Source: Rarobacter faecitabidus (GTDB taxonomy: Bacteria; Actinomycetota; Actinomycetes; Actinomycetales; Cellulomonadaceae). Taken from it: 64,000 bases of DNA. The translations under genes and the position numbers were made by a program. The notes below the pieces were generated by a model. It had not been told where the DNA came from. It worked only from the letters and a program-made list of their open reading frames with translations, and did no database searches. The first letter of the stretch is position 1; each line of letters begins with the position of its first letter. The DNA lies in assembly GCF_006716265.1 (NCBI RefSeq), contig NZ_VFOS01000001.1, positions 248,001 through 312,000 on the forward strand. The letters run 5' to 3'. Positions 53,545 to 63,138 of this stretch are shown here, piece after piece.

Positions 53545-54150
53545 ATGGCATCCAGCGATTGGCTCATCATCGGGCTCGGCAATCCGGGCAGTAAGTACGC
53601 GCATAATCGCCACAACATCGGCCAGATGGTCGCGGACGACCTGGCCGCGCGCATCGGGGCTACGTTCTCGGCGCATCGATCGAACGCCAAGGTGGCCGAG
53701 GGCAGACTGGGTGTCCTGCCCGGTGGCGCACCCGGCCCCAGGGTGATCCTGGCCAAGCCCAGCACCTACATGAACACGTCCGGCGGCCCGGTGAGCAGCC
53801 TGGCCAAGTACTTCGACGTGTCACCCGATCGCATCCTTGTGATCCACGATGAACTCGACATACCGTTCGAGGCCATTCGCGCGAAGGTCGGCGGTGGTGA
53901 GGGCGGGCACAACGGACTGCGGGACATCACGAAGGCGCTGGGAACGAAGGACTACGTCCGCCTGCGCGTCGGCATCGGCCGCCCGCCGGGCCGGATGGAC
54001 GTGGCCGATTTCGTGCTCAAGGACTTCTCGGCCACCGAGCGGGGAAGTGTGCCTTTCCTCGTCGACGCCGCGGCCGACGCGGCGGAGATGATCGTCACCG
54101 AAGGGCTGCTCGCCACGCAGCAGAAGTACCACTCCAAGGAACAGGCCTGA
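53545..54150 (+). CDS. pth: peptidyl-tRNA hydrolase
   Basis: The 201-residue enzyme releases tRNA from prematurely dropped peptidyl-tRNA. It has G-L-G-N13-P-G-x-x-Y-x-x-N-R-H23-N-I-G (catalytic His), P-x-T-Y-M-N-T-S-G-G, D-E-L-D (catalytic Asp), and G-G-G-E-G-G-H-N-G-L-R-D. An AAGGGA stretch precedes ATG 53545. It lies between rplY and mfd as in other actinobacteria. Confidence 0.96.
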   Translation: MASSDWLIIGLGNPGSKYAHNRHNIGQMVADDLAARIGATFSAHRSNAKVAEGRLGVLPGGAPGPRVILAKPSTYMNTSGGPVSSLAKYFDVSPDRILVIHDELDIPFEAIRAKVGGGEGGHNGLRDITKALGTKDYVRLRVGIGRPPGRMDVADFVLKDFSATERGSVPFLVDAAADAAEMIVTEGLLATQQKYHSKEQA

Positions 54151-54158
54151 CACGACTC

Positions 54159-57100
54159 ATGAGATTGCTCGGACTCCTCGCGCTCGCCGCGGAAACGCAA
54201 GAGTTCCGCGAGATCGCCGTGACGGTCGCCGATGGCGGCGAGGCGGACATCATCGCGCCGGCCGGCGTGCGGCCGCTCGTCGTCGCCGAGTTGGCGAAGA
54301 AGCGCACCGTCTTGGCGGTGACCGCTACCGGCCGCGAGGCCGACGAACTCGCTGCCGCCCTGCGCTGCTATCTGCCGGAGGGCGACGTGGCCGTGCTGCC
54401 CGCCTGGGAGACGCTGCCGCACGAACGGTTGTCCCCGCGTTCCGACACGGTCGCGACGCGCCTCGCCGTGTTCCGTCGCCTGGTCCACCCCGAGACGGAC
54501 GGCCTGGCCGGCCCGATCCGTGTCCTCGTGGCTCCGACGCGCGCGCTGCTCCAGCCGATCGTGGCCGGGCTCGCCGAGCTGGTGCCCGTGTCTGCTCGCA
54601 CGGGCGATGAGATCGACATGGAGCGACTGGTCGAAGACCTGGTCGCAGCGGCCTACACGCGCGTCGACATGGTGGAGCGCCGCGGCGAGTTCGCCGTGCG
54701 AGGCGGCATCGTCGACGTGTTCCCGCCGACCGAGGATCACCCGCTGCGCCTGGAGTTCTTCGGCGACGAGGTGGACGAGATCCGCTACTTCGCCGTGGCC
54801 GATCAGCGCTCACTCGAAGTCGCCGCGCACGGTCTGTGGGCCCCGCCCTGCCGCGAACTGCTGCTCGACGACGGCGTGCGCGAGCGTGCGCGCGATCTCG
54901 CCGATCGGGTGCCGGCCGCGCAGGAGATGCTCGAGAAACTGGCCCAGGGCATCGCCGTCGAGGGCATGGAATCGCTCACTCCCGCGCTCGTGGACGAGAT
55001 GGTCCCGGTCCTGTCGCTCGTCCCGCGCGAAGCCGTCATCGTCGCGTGCGATCCCGAGCGGGTGCGCAGGCGCGCCGCCGATCTGGTGGCCACGACGGAC
55101 GAGTTCCTCGCCGCCGCCTGGTCCGGCGCCGCGGCCGGAGGACAGGTACCCATCGACCTCAGTGCCGCCTCGTTCCTGAACCTCGAACAGGTGCGGGAGG
55201 TGGCGGGGGAACGCGAGCAGCCCTGGTGGACCATCGGCCCGTTCGGCGTCGACGCCACCGACCCGGCCGCAGCCCTCGACTATGCCACGGATAGCGCGAC
55301 GGAGGGCTCGTCCTCCGACCGCGGGCGAATCCGCATCGCCGCGCGCGAACTGGCGACGTTCCACGGGGACGTGGCCAAGGCGCTCGGCACGATTCACGAG
55401 CACCAGCAGCAGGGCTGGCGCCTCGTGGCGACGACGCAGGGGCCGGGTCCGGCCAAGCGCATGGTCGAGCAACTCGCGGAGGCGGGAACTCCGGCGCGGC
55501 TTGTCGATGAGGTCGCCGACGCCCCGGAACCGGGCGTCGTACACGTCGTGCCGGCGCTCGCGGGTACCGGGTTCGCCTCGGAGGAGCATCGCCTGGCGGT
55601 GTTCTCGGAGGCCGACATCACCGGCCGCGCGGTGGCCGGGACGCGCGATATGTCTCGGCTGGCAGCACGCCGCCGCGGCGTCGTGGACCCGCTCCAGCTG
55701 AAGGTGGGCGACTTCGTGGTCCACGAGCAGCACGGCGTAGGGCGGTACGTCGAACTCGTCCAGCGCACCGCGGGCAAGGGCGAGGCCGCCACGACGCGTG
55801 AGTACCTCGTCATCGAGTACGCGCCCTCGCGCCGCGGCCAGCCGGGCGACCGGCTGTTCGTGCCGACCGACAAACTGGATCAGATCACTCGCTACGTGGG
55901 CGGCGAGGCGCCGTCGCTGTCGAAGATGGGCGGCGCCGACTGGACCAAGACCAAGGCCCGCGCACGCAAGCACGTGAAGGAGATCGCGAGCGAGCTGATC
56001 CGCCTGTACTCGGCCCGCATGGCGACGAAGGGGTTCTCCTTCTCGCCCGATACGCCCTGGCAGCGCGAGCTCGAGGACGCCTTCCCCTATATCGAGACCC
56101 CCGATCAGCTCGTCACGATCGACGAGGTCAAGGCCGACATGGAAAAGGCCGTCCCCATGGACCGCCTGATCTGCGGTGACGTGGGCTACGGCAAGACCGA
56201 GGTCGCGGTGCGGGCGGCCTTCAAGGCGGTCCAGGACGGTCGTCAGGTTGCCGTGCTCGTGCCGACCACCCTGCTCGCGCAGCAGCACTTCGAGACGTTC
56301 ACCGAGCGGTATGCGGGCTTCCCCATTCAAGTCCGAACCCTGTCGCGCTTCCAGACGGAGAAGGAGTCCAAGGCCGTGATGGACGGGCTTGCGGATGGGA
56401 CGGTCGACGTGGTGATCGGCACGCACCGCCTGCTCACGGGCTCGGTGCAGTTCAAGTCGCTCGGCCTGGTGATCGTGGACGAGGAACAGCGCTTTGGTGT
56501 CGAGCACAAGGAGACGCTGAAGGCGCTGCGCACCAACGTCGACGTGCTGGCCATGTCGGCAACCCCGATCCCGCGCACGCTCGAGATGGCCGTCACCGGC
56601 ATCCGCGAGATGTCGACGCTCGCGACCCCGCCGGAGGAACGCCATCCGGTTCTCACGTACGTCGGAGCGTACGAGGACAAGCAGATCGCCGCCGCCGTGC
56701 GGCGCGAACTGCTGCGCGAGGGGCAGATCTTCTATGTGCACAACCGGGTCGAATCGATCGACCGTGCGGCGTCGCGCATTGCCTCCCTCGTGCCCGAGGC
56801 GCGCATCGCCGTAGCGCACGGCAAGATGTCCGAGAAGCAGCTCGATCACGTGATCCGCGATTTCTGGGAGAAGAAGTTCGACGTGCTGGTGTGTACCACG
56901 ATCGTGGAGACCGGCCTCGACATCTCGAACGCGAACACGCTGATCGTGGAGCGCGCCGATCTGTTCGGCCTGTCGCAGTTGCACCAGTTGCGCGGGCGCG
57001 TGGGGCGCGGGCGGGAACGGGCGTACGCGTACTTCCTGTACCCGCCGGAGAAGCCGCTCACGGAGACGGCGCACGACCGCCTGGCCACGATCGCGGCCAA

Positions 57101-57737
57101 CACCGACCTCGGTGCCGGCATGCAGATCGCCATGAAGGATCTGGAGATCCGCGGCGCCGGAAACCTGCTGGGCGGCGAGCAGTCGGGGCACATCGAGGGA
57201 GTCGGGTTCGACCTCTACGTCCGCATGGTCGGCGAGGCCGTCCAGGCCTTCCGCGGTGAGGGCGAGGACGAGGCTCCCGAGGTCACGGTGGAATTGCCGA
57301 TCGACGCGCACATCCCGCATCAGTACATCGATGGGGAGCGCCTGCGCCTGGAGGCCTACCGCAAGCTGGCCGAGGTCACGGCGCCAGGAGCGCTGGACGA
57401 GATCCGCGCCGAACTGCAGGACCGTTACGGGGCGCTGCCACTGCCGGTGGAGAACCTGTTCGCCGTGGCCGAGTTCCGCCTGCTGGCCCGCCAGTACGGG
57501 CTGGCCGAGGTCGTGGTGCAGGGCAACTTCGTGCGGCTCGCGCACGTGGAACTGCCCGAGTCCTCAGGTCTGCGACTCAAGCGACTGTATCCGGGCTCGA
57601 TCATCAAGCCCGCCGTGCGGACGCTGCTCGTGCCCTATCCCAAGCCGAAGCGCATGGGGGCGCCGCCCATCGTCGGTCTGCCGCTGCTGGAATGGGCGCG
57701 CGAGTTGATCGCGGCGATCGTCCCGGTGAATCGGTAG
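54159..57737 (+). CDS. mfd: transcription-repair coupling factor
   Basis: At 1192 residues the protein has the full Mfd length. It has the UvrB-like N-terminal part (P-A-W-E-T-L-P-H-E-R-L-S-P and V-R-G-G-I-V-D-V-F-P-P), the RNA polymerase interaction domain (D-F-V-V-H-E-Q-H-G-V-G-R-Y), and the RecG-like motor with C-G-D-V-G-Y-G-K-T (Walker A), D-E-E-Q-R-F-G, S-A-T-P-I-P-R-T-L and Q-L-R-G-R-V-G-R. The C-terminal TRCF domain that restrains UvrA binding is also present. It displaces RNA polymerase stalled at DNA damage and recruits UvrAB. It starts 9 bp after pth and is probably cotranscribed. Confidence 0.96.
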   Translation: MRLLGLLALAAETQEFREIAVTVADGGEADIIAPAGVRPLVVAELAKKRTVLAVTATGREADELAAALRCYLPEGDVAVLPAWETLPHERLSPRSDTVATRLAVFRRLVHPETDGLAGPIRVLVAPTRALLQPIVAGLAELVPVSARTGDEIDMERLVEDLVAAAYTRVDMVERRGEFAVRGGIVDVFPPTEDHPLRLEFFGDEVDEIRYFAVADQRSLEVAAHGLWAPPCRELLLDDGVRERARDLADRVPAAQEMLEKLAQGIAVEGMESLTPALVDEMVPVLSLVPREAVIVACDPERVRRRAADLVATTDEFLAAAWSGAAAGGQVPIDLSAASFLNLEQVREVAGEREQPWWTIGPFGVDATDPAAALDYATDSATEGSSSDRGRIRIAARELATFHGDVAKALGTIHEHQQQGWRLVATTQGPGPAKRMVEQLAEAGTPARLVDEVADAPEPGVVHVVPALAGTGFASEEHRLAVFSEADITGRAVAGTRDMSRLAARRRGVVDPLQLKVGDFVVHEQHGVGRYVELVQRTAGKGEAATTREYLVIEYAPSRRGQPGDRLFVPTDKLDQITRYVGGEAPSLSKMGGADWTKTKARARKHVKEIASELIRLYSARMATKGFSFSPDTPWQRELEDAFPYIETPDQLVTIDEVKADMEKAVPMDRLICGDVGYGKTEVAVRAAFKAVQDGRQVAVLVPTTLLAQQHFETFTERYAGFPIQVRTLSRFQTEKESKAVMDGLADGTVDVVIGTHRLLTGSVQFKSLGLVIVDEEQRFGVEHKETLKALRTNVDVLAMSATPIPRTLEMAVTGIREMSTLATPPEERHPVLTYVGAYEDKQIAAAVRRELLREGQIFYVHNRVESIDRAASRIASLVPEARIAVAHGKMSEKQLDHVIRDFWEKKFDVLVCTTIVETGLDISNANTLIVERADLFGLSQLHQLRGRVGRGRERAYAYFLYPPEKPLTETAHDRLATIAANTDLGAGMQIAMKDLEIRGAGNLLGGEQSGHIEGVGFDLYVRMVGEAVQAFRGEGEDEAPEVTVELPIDAHIPHQYIDGERLRLEAYRKLAEVTAPGALDEIRAELQDRYGALPLPVENLFAVAEFRLLARQYGLAEVVVQGNFVRLAHVELPESSGLRLKRLYPGSIIKPAVRTLLVPYPKPKRMGAPPIVGLPLLEWARELIAAIVPVNR

Positions 57738-57834
57738 CCCGGTCGTCGCGCGGCGTTGCCCGCCACGGCATTTCCTCAGTCCGGGCATAGCCGTCTTAAA
57801 GTCATCGCTCAGTGCGCCTCCTCACTATCGGACT

Positions 57835-57866
57835 ATGGAAATTCCATCGAGGGAAATTCCATCGAG
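57835..57866 (+). repeat. tandem 15-bp direct repeat with palindromic core, upstream of a membrane protein gene
   Basis: GGAAATTCCATCGAG occurs twice without a gap (57837-57851 and 57852-57866). Each copy holds the palindrome GGAA-A-TTCC; around the first copy the symmetry extends to ATGGAAATTCCAT (57835-57847). The repeats end at the ribosome site of the gene at 57879. Two phased palindromes at a transcript start suggest a pair of operator sites. Confidence 0.7.
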
Positions 57867-57878
57867 AGGAGAATACCG

Positions 57879-58559
57879 ATGACTCACGACAACCAGCCAG
57901 CGGGAGTTGCCGGAGGCGAGAGCGTTCAGCACCCTTCGGGCCCCGCAACACCCGCCGACGCCACGTTCGGCACCGCACCGGTCCCTGCCACGGCATCCTC
58001 AGAAGGGATTCCTCCCACAGCGCCCGTCCTCGAGGCGCCCGTGGCGGCGCCAGATGGCGAGCAGCCGCAGCATTACCCGCCGTCGCAAGCAACGGTACAG
58101 GCGAGCATTCCGCCGGGCCTCGCGCAGCAGGTCGCAGTCGCGCCAGCGGTTCAAGTGTCGCCCTCGTGGTGGACCAAGAAACGCATCGCCTGGGCCGCTG
58201 GCATCAGCGCCCTCGCGCTGGCGCTTACGGCCACGGCGTCCTCGCTGATTACGCAGGCTGTTGGCCATCACGGCGACAGGCCGGGCAGTGGGCAGTTCGT
58301 TGGCCCCGGGAAGGGAGGCTTGGGCGGTGACGGGCAGGGCGGCCCTCCCAGCGGCGGTTTCGGGCGCGACAGGGGAGCGGCTGGCTCCGATAGCGACGCG
58401 AACTCCCGGTCAGGCGGATCGGGGCAGGGCTCCGGTTCCGCGCCAGGCCTGCCAGGTCGCCCGTCGAATGACCAGGGTGCGGCCGGGGGATCGAGTGGTC
58501 CGGATGCCTCGTCCACACCGCCGGATACGAAATCCGCGACCCCGTCGGACGCGAGTTAG
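57879..58559 (+). CDS. small single-pass membrane protein, low complexity
   Basis: The 226-residue protein starts at ATG 57879 behind GAGAGGAG. It has a Pro/Ala-rich N-terminal ~95 residues, then W-W-T-K-K-R and one membrane helix (about 102-122). A Gly/Ser/Asp-rich tail of about 100 residues follows, probably outside the cell. No known domain is visible and the two flanks are likely disordered. I do not recognise a family; such proteins are common in actinobacteria. A hairpin with 13-bp arms follows. Confidence 0.65.
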   Translation: MTHDNQPAGVAGGESVQHPSGPATPADATFGTAPVPATASSEGIPPTAPVLEAPVAAPDGEQPQHYPPSQATVQASIPPGLAQQVAVAPAVQVSPSWWTKKRIAWAAGISALALALTATASSLITQAVGHHGDRPGSGQFVGPGKGGLGGDGQGGPPSGGFGRDRGAAGSDSDANSRSGGSGQGSGSAPGLPGRPSNDQGAAGGSSGPDASSTPPDTKSATPSDAS

Positions 58560-58582
58560 CGTCGCGATCGGCCAGGAATCAG

Positions 58583-58624
58583 GAGTCGTGTTCGGGGTCC
58601 CGGCGGGGGCGCCGAACACGACTC
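58583..58624 (+). terminator. 13-bp stem-loop after the small membrane protein gene
   Basis: GAGTCGTGTTCGG (58583-58595) is exactly complementary to CCGAACACGACTC (58612-58624), loop 16 nt, 24 bp past the stop. No U-tract. Confidence 0.7.
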
Positions 58625-58774
58625 TGTCGTCTTCGCGTCACACGGCGCGAAAGTGAGTCGATTCATCCAAAATGCCCGGGGAGCGCCGCCACCGGGGACA
58701 ATGGTCCTATCGGGCAAATCGGACATGCCGTAGGTTCGATAGCGGAAGCCCCGACTCGACTCAGGAGGAGCAAA

Positions 58775-60331
58775 ATGCGCATCGGCGTCCCCACGGAGGC
58801 GGCCCCCCACCAGCGAATTGTCGCAGCCACGCCCAAGACGGTCGCGAAGCTCATCTCGCTCGGTTACGAAGTCGCGATCGAGGCGGGCGCCGGCACGCGG
58901 GCGAGTTTCCCTGACTCGGCTTATATCGCGGCGGGCGCCGTTGTCGCGCCGGCCGCTTCGGTCTGGGCGGCCGACATCGTCATCAAGATGGACGAGCCCT
59001 CCGTCGCGGAGATCGCGACGATGCGACCCGGCGCAACCGTCATCTCGCGGATGGCACCGAGTGACCGCCCCGACCTCGTAGACGCGCTGCGCGATCACGG
59101 CGTGACGGGCCTATGCCTGGATGCCGTGCCGCGGATCTCCCGGGCGCAATCCCTCGACGTGCTCTCGTCCATGAGCAATATCGCGGGCTACCGCGCCGTG
59201 ATCGAGGCGGCTGAGGCCTACGGCGGCATGTTCGGCGGCCAGGTGACCGCCGCCGGGAAGACCGCGCCGGCCAGCGTGTTCGTCATTGGCGCCGGTGTGG
59301 CCGGTCTTGCGGCGCTAGGTGCGGCGGGGTCGCTCGGCGCGCAGGTGCGCGCCTTCGACGTGCGCCCCGAGGTCGCCGAGCAGATCGAATCGATGGGCGC
59401 CGTATTCGTCCGCTCCGCGGGTCAGCAGGAGGTGAGCGCGGACGGGTACGCCAAGCCACTGACCGAGGAACAGCTCCAGGCCACCGCCGAGACTTACGCC
59501 GAGGAATCGGCCAAGGCGGACGTGGTCATCACGACCGCCCTCGTTCGCGGCAAGGCAGTGCGCACGATCACGGCCGCTATGGTCGCGAGCATGCGGCCGG
59601 GGAGCGTGATCGTGGACCTCGCCGCCTCGGGTGGCGGCAACTGCGAGCTGACGGTGCCGGGGGAGAAGATCGTCACCGGGAACGGCGTCACCATCGTCGG
59701 GTACACCGACCTGCCGGGGCGAATGGCCTCGCAGGCCTCCCAGCTGTACGGCACGAACATCGTGAACCTGCTCGTGCTCCTGACCCCCGCGAAGGATGGC
59801 GCACTCACGCTCGACATGGACGACATCGTCCAGCGGTCCATCACGGTGACTCGTGACGGTGAGGTGCTGTGGCCGCCGCCGCCCGTCCAGGTCTCGGCGG
59901 CACCGCAGGCGGATGCCGCTCCCGCGACCCCGGCCGAGGATCCTGCGCAGGCCGCGGAGCGCGCGAAACTTGCCGCTAAGCGCAAGGAGCAGAAGATGCT
60001 CGCGTATGGGGGCCTAGCGGCTGTGCTGATCGGCCTGGCCATCACGTTCTCGCCCGTGGCCTTCGTCGGCTACTTCACCGTCTTCATCCTGGCCGTTTTC
60101 ATCGGCTTCTACGTGATCACTAACGTGTCGCACTCGCTGCACACGCCGCTGATGGCGCAGACGAATGCCATCTCGGGGATCATTCTCGTCGGCGCGATCC
60201 TGCAGCTCGGATCGTCCAATCCCTGGGTCGTGGCCCTCGCCTTCGCCGCCGCGACCGTGGCGTCCATCAACATCTTCGGCGGCTTCCTCGTGGCAAGCCG
60301 CATGATCAACATGTTCCGCAAGGAGGCCTGA
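58775..60331 (+). CDS. pntA: NAD(P) transhydrogenase subunit alpha, single-chain form
   Basis: The 518-residue protein joins the NAD(H)-binding domain dI with the membrane part that some bacteria encode separately. The dI part has R-I-G-V-P-T-E, M-x-x-x-x-R-A-Q-S-L-D, G-A-G-V-A-G-L-A-A-L-G-A-A, and D-L-A-A-S-G-G-G-N-C-E. An Ala/Pro/Lys linker (about 370-405) is followed by four C-terminal membrane helices. It works with PntB to move protons and transfer hydride between NADH and NADP+. ATG 58775 has AGGAGGAGC upstream. pntB follows after 3 bp. Confidence 0.95.
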   Translation: MRIGVPTEAAPHQRIVAATPKTVAKLISLGYEVAIEAGAGTRASFPDSAYIAAGAVVAPAASVWAADIVIKMDEPSVAEIATMRPGATVISRMAPSDRPDLVDALRDHGVTGLCLDAVPRISRAQSLDVLSSMSNIAGYRAVIEAAEAYGGMFGGQVTAAGKTAPASVFVIGAGVAGLAALGAAGSLGAQVRAFDVRPEVAEQIESMGAVFVRSAGQQEVSADGYAKPLTEEQLQATAETYAEESAKADVVITTALVRGKAVRTITAAMVASMRPGSVIVDLAASGGGNCELTVPGEKIVTGNGVTIVGYTDLPGRMASQASQLYGTNIVNLLVLLTPAKDGALTLDMDDIVQRSITVTRDGEVLWPPPPVQVSAAPQADAAPATPAEDPAQAAERAKLAAKRKEQKMLAYGGLAAVLIGLAITFSPVAFVGYFTVFILAVFIGFYVITNVSHSLHTPLMAQTNAISGIILVGAILQLGSSNPWVVALAFAAATVASINIFGGFLVASRMINMFRKEA

Positions 60332-60334
60332 CCC

Positions 60335-61780
60335 ATGACCTCGATCCTCGCTTCGACCGTGGCCGACGTGGCGCAACCCGACCGCTGGCACGCGCTCGTC
60401 CAGGCGGCCTACCTCATCGCCGGAGTGCTGTTTATCCTCTCCCTTGCCGGGTTGTCCAAGCAGGCCAGCGCACGGCAGGGCAACCTGGCGGGCAAGATCG
60501 GCATGGTGATCGCGCTCGCGGCGACCATCGGACTGGCACTGATGGAGGCGGAGGCGAACACCGCCGTCACCGCTGCACTGATCGCCGGCGCGTTGCTGAT
60601 TGGTGCCGTGATCGGGACCATAGCCGCCCGTCGCGTCGAGATGACGCAGATGCCCGAGATGATTGCGATCCTGCACTCGTTCGTCGGCATCGCCGCCGTC
60701 CTGGTCGGATTCAACTCGTTTGTCACGGAGCCCAAGGACGACGCGGTTCACCTCGTCGAGGTGTTCCTCGGCATCTTCATCGGTGCCATCACGTTCACCG
60801 GTTCGGTCATCGCGTACCTGAAACTGTCGGCCAGGATGAAGTCCAAGCCGATTACGCTGCCGGGCCGCAACCTCCTCAACCTCGGCGGGATCGTCGCATG
60901 TGGCGTACTACTCGCGGTGTTCCTCGCCCAGCCCTCGCTCTGGGCGCTCATAACGATGACGGTCGTCGCGTTGCTGATCGGCCTGCACCTGGTCGCCGCG
61001 ATCGGTGGCGGCGATATGCCGGTGGTCGTGTCGATGCTCAACAGCTACTCCGGCTGGGCCGCGGCTGCCGCCGGGTTCATGCTCTCGAACAACCTGCTGA
61101 TCATCACCGGCGCACTCGTCGGAGCCTCCGGTGCGATCCTGTCCTACATCATGTGCAAGGCCATGAACCGCAAGTTCATCTCCGTGATCCTGGGCGGCTT
61201 CGGGGATGCTCCCGCTGGTGCCAGCGCCGAGGTGACCGGCGAGTACCACGAAACCAACGTGGAAGATCTGGCCGCCCTCCTCAGGGACGCGAAGACCGTC
61301 GTCATCACACCCGGCTACGGCATGGCCGTCGCCAAGGCGCAGTACCCCGTGGCCGACCTGGCGGCGAAACTGCGGGCCGCCGGGGTGGACGTCCGCTTCG
61401 GAGTGCACCCCGTCGCGGGCCGCCTGCCGGGTCACATGAACGTGCTGCTTGCCGAGGCCAAGGTGCCGTACGACATCGTCGAGGAGATGGACGAGATCAA
61501 CGACGACCTGGCGAACACCGACGTCGTGCTCGTTATCGGCGCCAACGACACCGTCAATCCGGCCGCCATGGAGGACCCGAATTCGCCGATCGCCGGGATG
61601 CCCGTCCTCGAGGTCTGGCACGCGAAGCACGTCGTCGTGTTCAAGCGCTCCATGGCCGTGGGTTATGCGGGCGTGCAGAATCCGCTGTTCTTCAAGGACA
61701 ACACGCAGATGCTGTTCGGTGACGCGAAGACCAGGGTGGAAGAACTCGTCCACGCGGTCGACGCCGCCAAGGTCGGATAG
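60335..61780 (+). CDS. pntB: NAD(P) transhydrogenase subunit beta
   Basis: The 481-residue protein has about nine membrane helices (dII) and a C-terminal NADP(H)-binding domain dIII with [37 protein letters not shown] and [16 protein letters not shown]. These are the full family signatures. Together with PntA it supplies NADPH at the expense of the proton gradient, or the reverse. Confidence 0.96.
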   Translation: MTSILASTVADVAQPDRWHALVQAAYLIAGVLFILSLAGLSKQASARQGNLAGKIGMVIALAATIGLALMEAEANTAVTAALIAGALLIGAVIGTIAARRVEMTQMPEMIAILHSFVGIAAVLVGFNSFVTEPKDDAVHLVEVFLGIFIGAITFTGSVIAYLKLSARMKSKPITLPGRNLLNLGGIVACGVLLAVFLAQPSLWALITMTVVALLIGLHLVAAIGGGDMPVVVSMLNSYSGWAAAAAGFMLSNNLLIITGALVGASGAILSYIMCKAMNRKFISVILGGFGDAPAGASAEVTGEYHETNVEDLAALLRDAKTVVITPGYGMAVAKAQYPVADLAAKLRAAGVDVRFGVHPVAGRLPGHMNVLLAEAKVPYDIVEEMDEINDDLANTDVVLVIGANDTVNPAAMEDPNSPIAGMPVLEVWHAKHVVVFKRSMAVGYAGVQNPLFFKDNTQMLFGDAKTRVEELVHAVDAAKVG

Positions 61781-61789
61781 CCCGCTCTG

Positions 61790-61811
61790 CGCCGCGGGGT
61801 GTTCAGCGGCG
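61790..61811 (+). terminator. short GC hairpin after pntB
   Basis: CGCCGC (61790-61795) pairs with GCGGCG (61806-61811), nine bases after the stop. Short stem and no U-tract, so only a weak candidate. Confidence 0.35.
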
Positions 61812-61878
61812 TTCGGCTCGCGCCACCTGTGACGTAGATTAGAGGCATTGCAATCGCTGGTGGAATGAGAGGGCAGGC

Positions 61879-62862
61879 ATGACGATCGTGGTGACCGGTG
61901 GGGCCGGGTACATCGGGGCGCACGTCGTCCGGCTCCTGCAGCAGGCAGGCGATAAAGTCGTGATCGTCGATGACCTGTCGACGGGCGACGCCAGCCGCGT
62001 GGGCGGGGCACCGATCATAGAACTCGACATCGCCCAGCCCGAAGCCAAGGACCAGTTGTCCACGCTCTTGCGCGAGGTCGGAGCAACGGCCGTCATCCAC
62101 TTCGCCGCCCGTAAGCAGGTCGGAGAATCGGTGGCGCGTCCGGTCTGGTACTTCGAGCAGAACGTCGGCGGCATGGCCAATCTCCTCGCCGCAATGGAGC
62201 AGGCGTCGGTGTCGCGATTGGTGTTCTCGTCCTCCGCCGCCGCCTATGGCCAACCCGACGTCGGCATCGTCAGCGAGAAGAGCCCGGCTGTGCCGATCAA
62301 CCCGTACGGGCAAACCAAGCTCGCGTGCGAATGGCTCGCGAGCGACGCCGCGACCGCTTGGGGACTGCGAGTGGTGGCACTCCGATACTTCAACGTCGCC
62401 GGTGCTGGCGTTCCAGAATTGGGGGATCCCGCCGCCCTCAACCTCGTGCCGATGGTGCTCGAGAAACTGGCCGCCGGGCGGCGTCCCCTGATCTTCGGTG
62501 ACGACTATCCGACGCCAGATGGGACCTGCGTGCGCGACTACATCCACGTCTCTGACCTGGCCCGCGCCCACATCGACAGCCTCAACTATCTCGAGCGCAA
62601 TGATCGCCCCTACGACGTCTTCAACGTCGGTACCGGCGAAGGCTCATCCGTTCGCGAGGTCATCGCCGAGATCGGACGGGTCAGCGGCCTGGACGTCGCT
62701 CCCGAGATCCTGCCGCGCCGACCCGGCGACCCCGCCGAACTGGTGGGAGATCCGACGAGGATCAACGACGTGCTCGGCTGGCGTGCCGAGTTCGGCCTTC
62801 CCGACATCATCGCTTCGGCGTGGGAGGCCTGGCAGGCCGGTCCCCATCGCATCGAGATCTGA
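61879..62862 (+). CDS. galE: UDP-glucose 4-epimerase
   Basis: The 327-residue short-chain dehydrogenase/reductase-type epimerase has G-G-A-G-Y-I-G-A-H-V (NAD site), F-A-A-R-K-Q-V-G-E-S, V-F-S-S-S-A-A-A-Y-G, the catalytic N-P-Y-G-Q-T-K (Y-x-x-x-K), R-Y-F-N-V-A-G-A and V-R-D-Y-I-H-V-x-D-L-A. It interconverts UDP-glucose and UDP-galactose; a different UDP-sugar is possible. F-A-A-R-K replaces the commoner F-A-A(G)-L/H-K variant. GAGAGGG lies before ATG 61879. It is transcribed toward the secreted protein gene, separated by 276 bp. Confidence 0.92.
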   Translation: MTIVVTGGAGYIGAHVVRLLQQAGDKVVIVDDLSTGDASRVGGAPIIELDIAQPEAKDQLSTLLREVGATAVIHFAARKQVGESVARPVWYFEQNVGGMANLLAAMEQASVSRLVFSSSAAAYGQPDVGIVSEKSPAVPINPYGQTKLACEWLASDAATAWGLRVVALRYFNVAGAGVPELGDPAALNLVPMVLEKLAAGRRPLIFGDDYPTPDGTCVRDYIHVSDLARAHIDSLNYLERNDRPYDVFNVGTGEGSSVREVIAEIGRVSGLDVAPEILPRRPGDPAELVGDPTRINDVLGWRAEFGLPDIIASAWEAWQAGPHRIEI

Positions 62863-62880
62863 CGCGGGCGGTCTCCTGCC

Positions 62881-62934
62881 TGCCGGGGACGAGTTCTCCG
62901 CCAGATCCCGTCCGTAGGATTCCCGTCCCGGGCA
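62881..62934 (+). terminator. 11-bp stem-loop after galE
   Basis: TGCCGGGGACG (62881-62891) pairs with CGTCCCGGGCA (62924-62934) with one mismatch across a 32-nt loop, followed by AAAACCTC. It is a probable end of the galE transcript, weaker than the others because of the long loop. Confidence 0.45.
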
Positions 62935-63079
62935 AAACCTCTCGACATCGCCGCTGATCGGGCCGGTGCCTTCATGACTTGCACGCGCGTGCGCCCGCGA
63001 AATGCGCGGAAATAACTCCGATGCTAGCGTGAATATGGGCCGAATTGGATTCGCAATGATGCGATCTTTCGGGACTCGC

Positions 63080-63091
63080 GAAAACGGTTTC
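63080..63091. promoter_or_regulatory. LacI-like near-palindrome upstream of the last gene
   Basis: GAAAACGGTTTC is palindromic except for one pair and has a central CG, as in LacI-family operators. It lies 48 bp before the GTG at 63139 and shares CGGTTT with the perfect palindrome at 29574. The surroundings (62990-63100) are more AT-rich than average and probably hold the promoter. Confidence 0.45.
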
Positions 63092-63138
63092 AATGTCGCG
63101 ACCGGACAAACACCATCCATGTTCAAAGGAGAACGCGT

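Noticed and set aside
54810-57545. 911-residue open frame antisense to mfd
   Set aside because: Arginine/histidine-rich composition without domains; long antisense frames are expected opposite high-GC genes, and mfd is certain.
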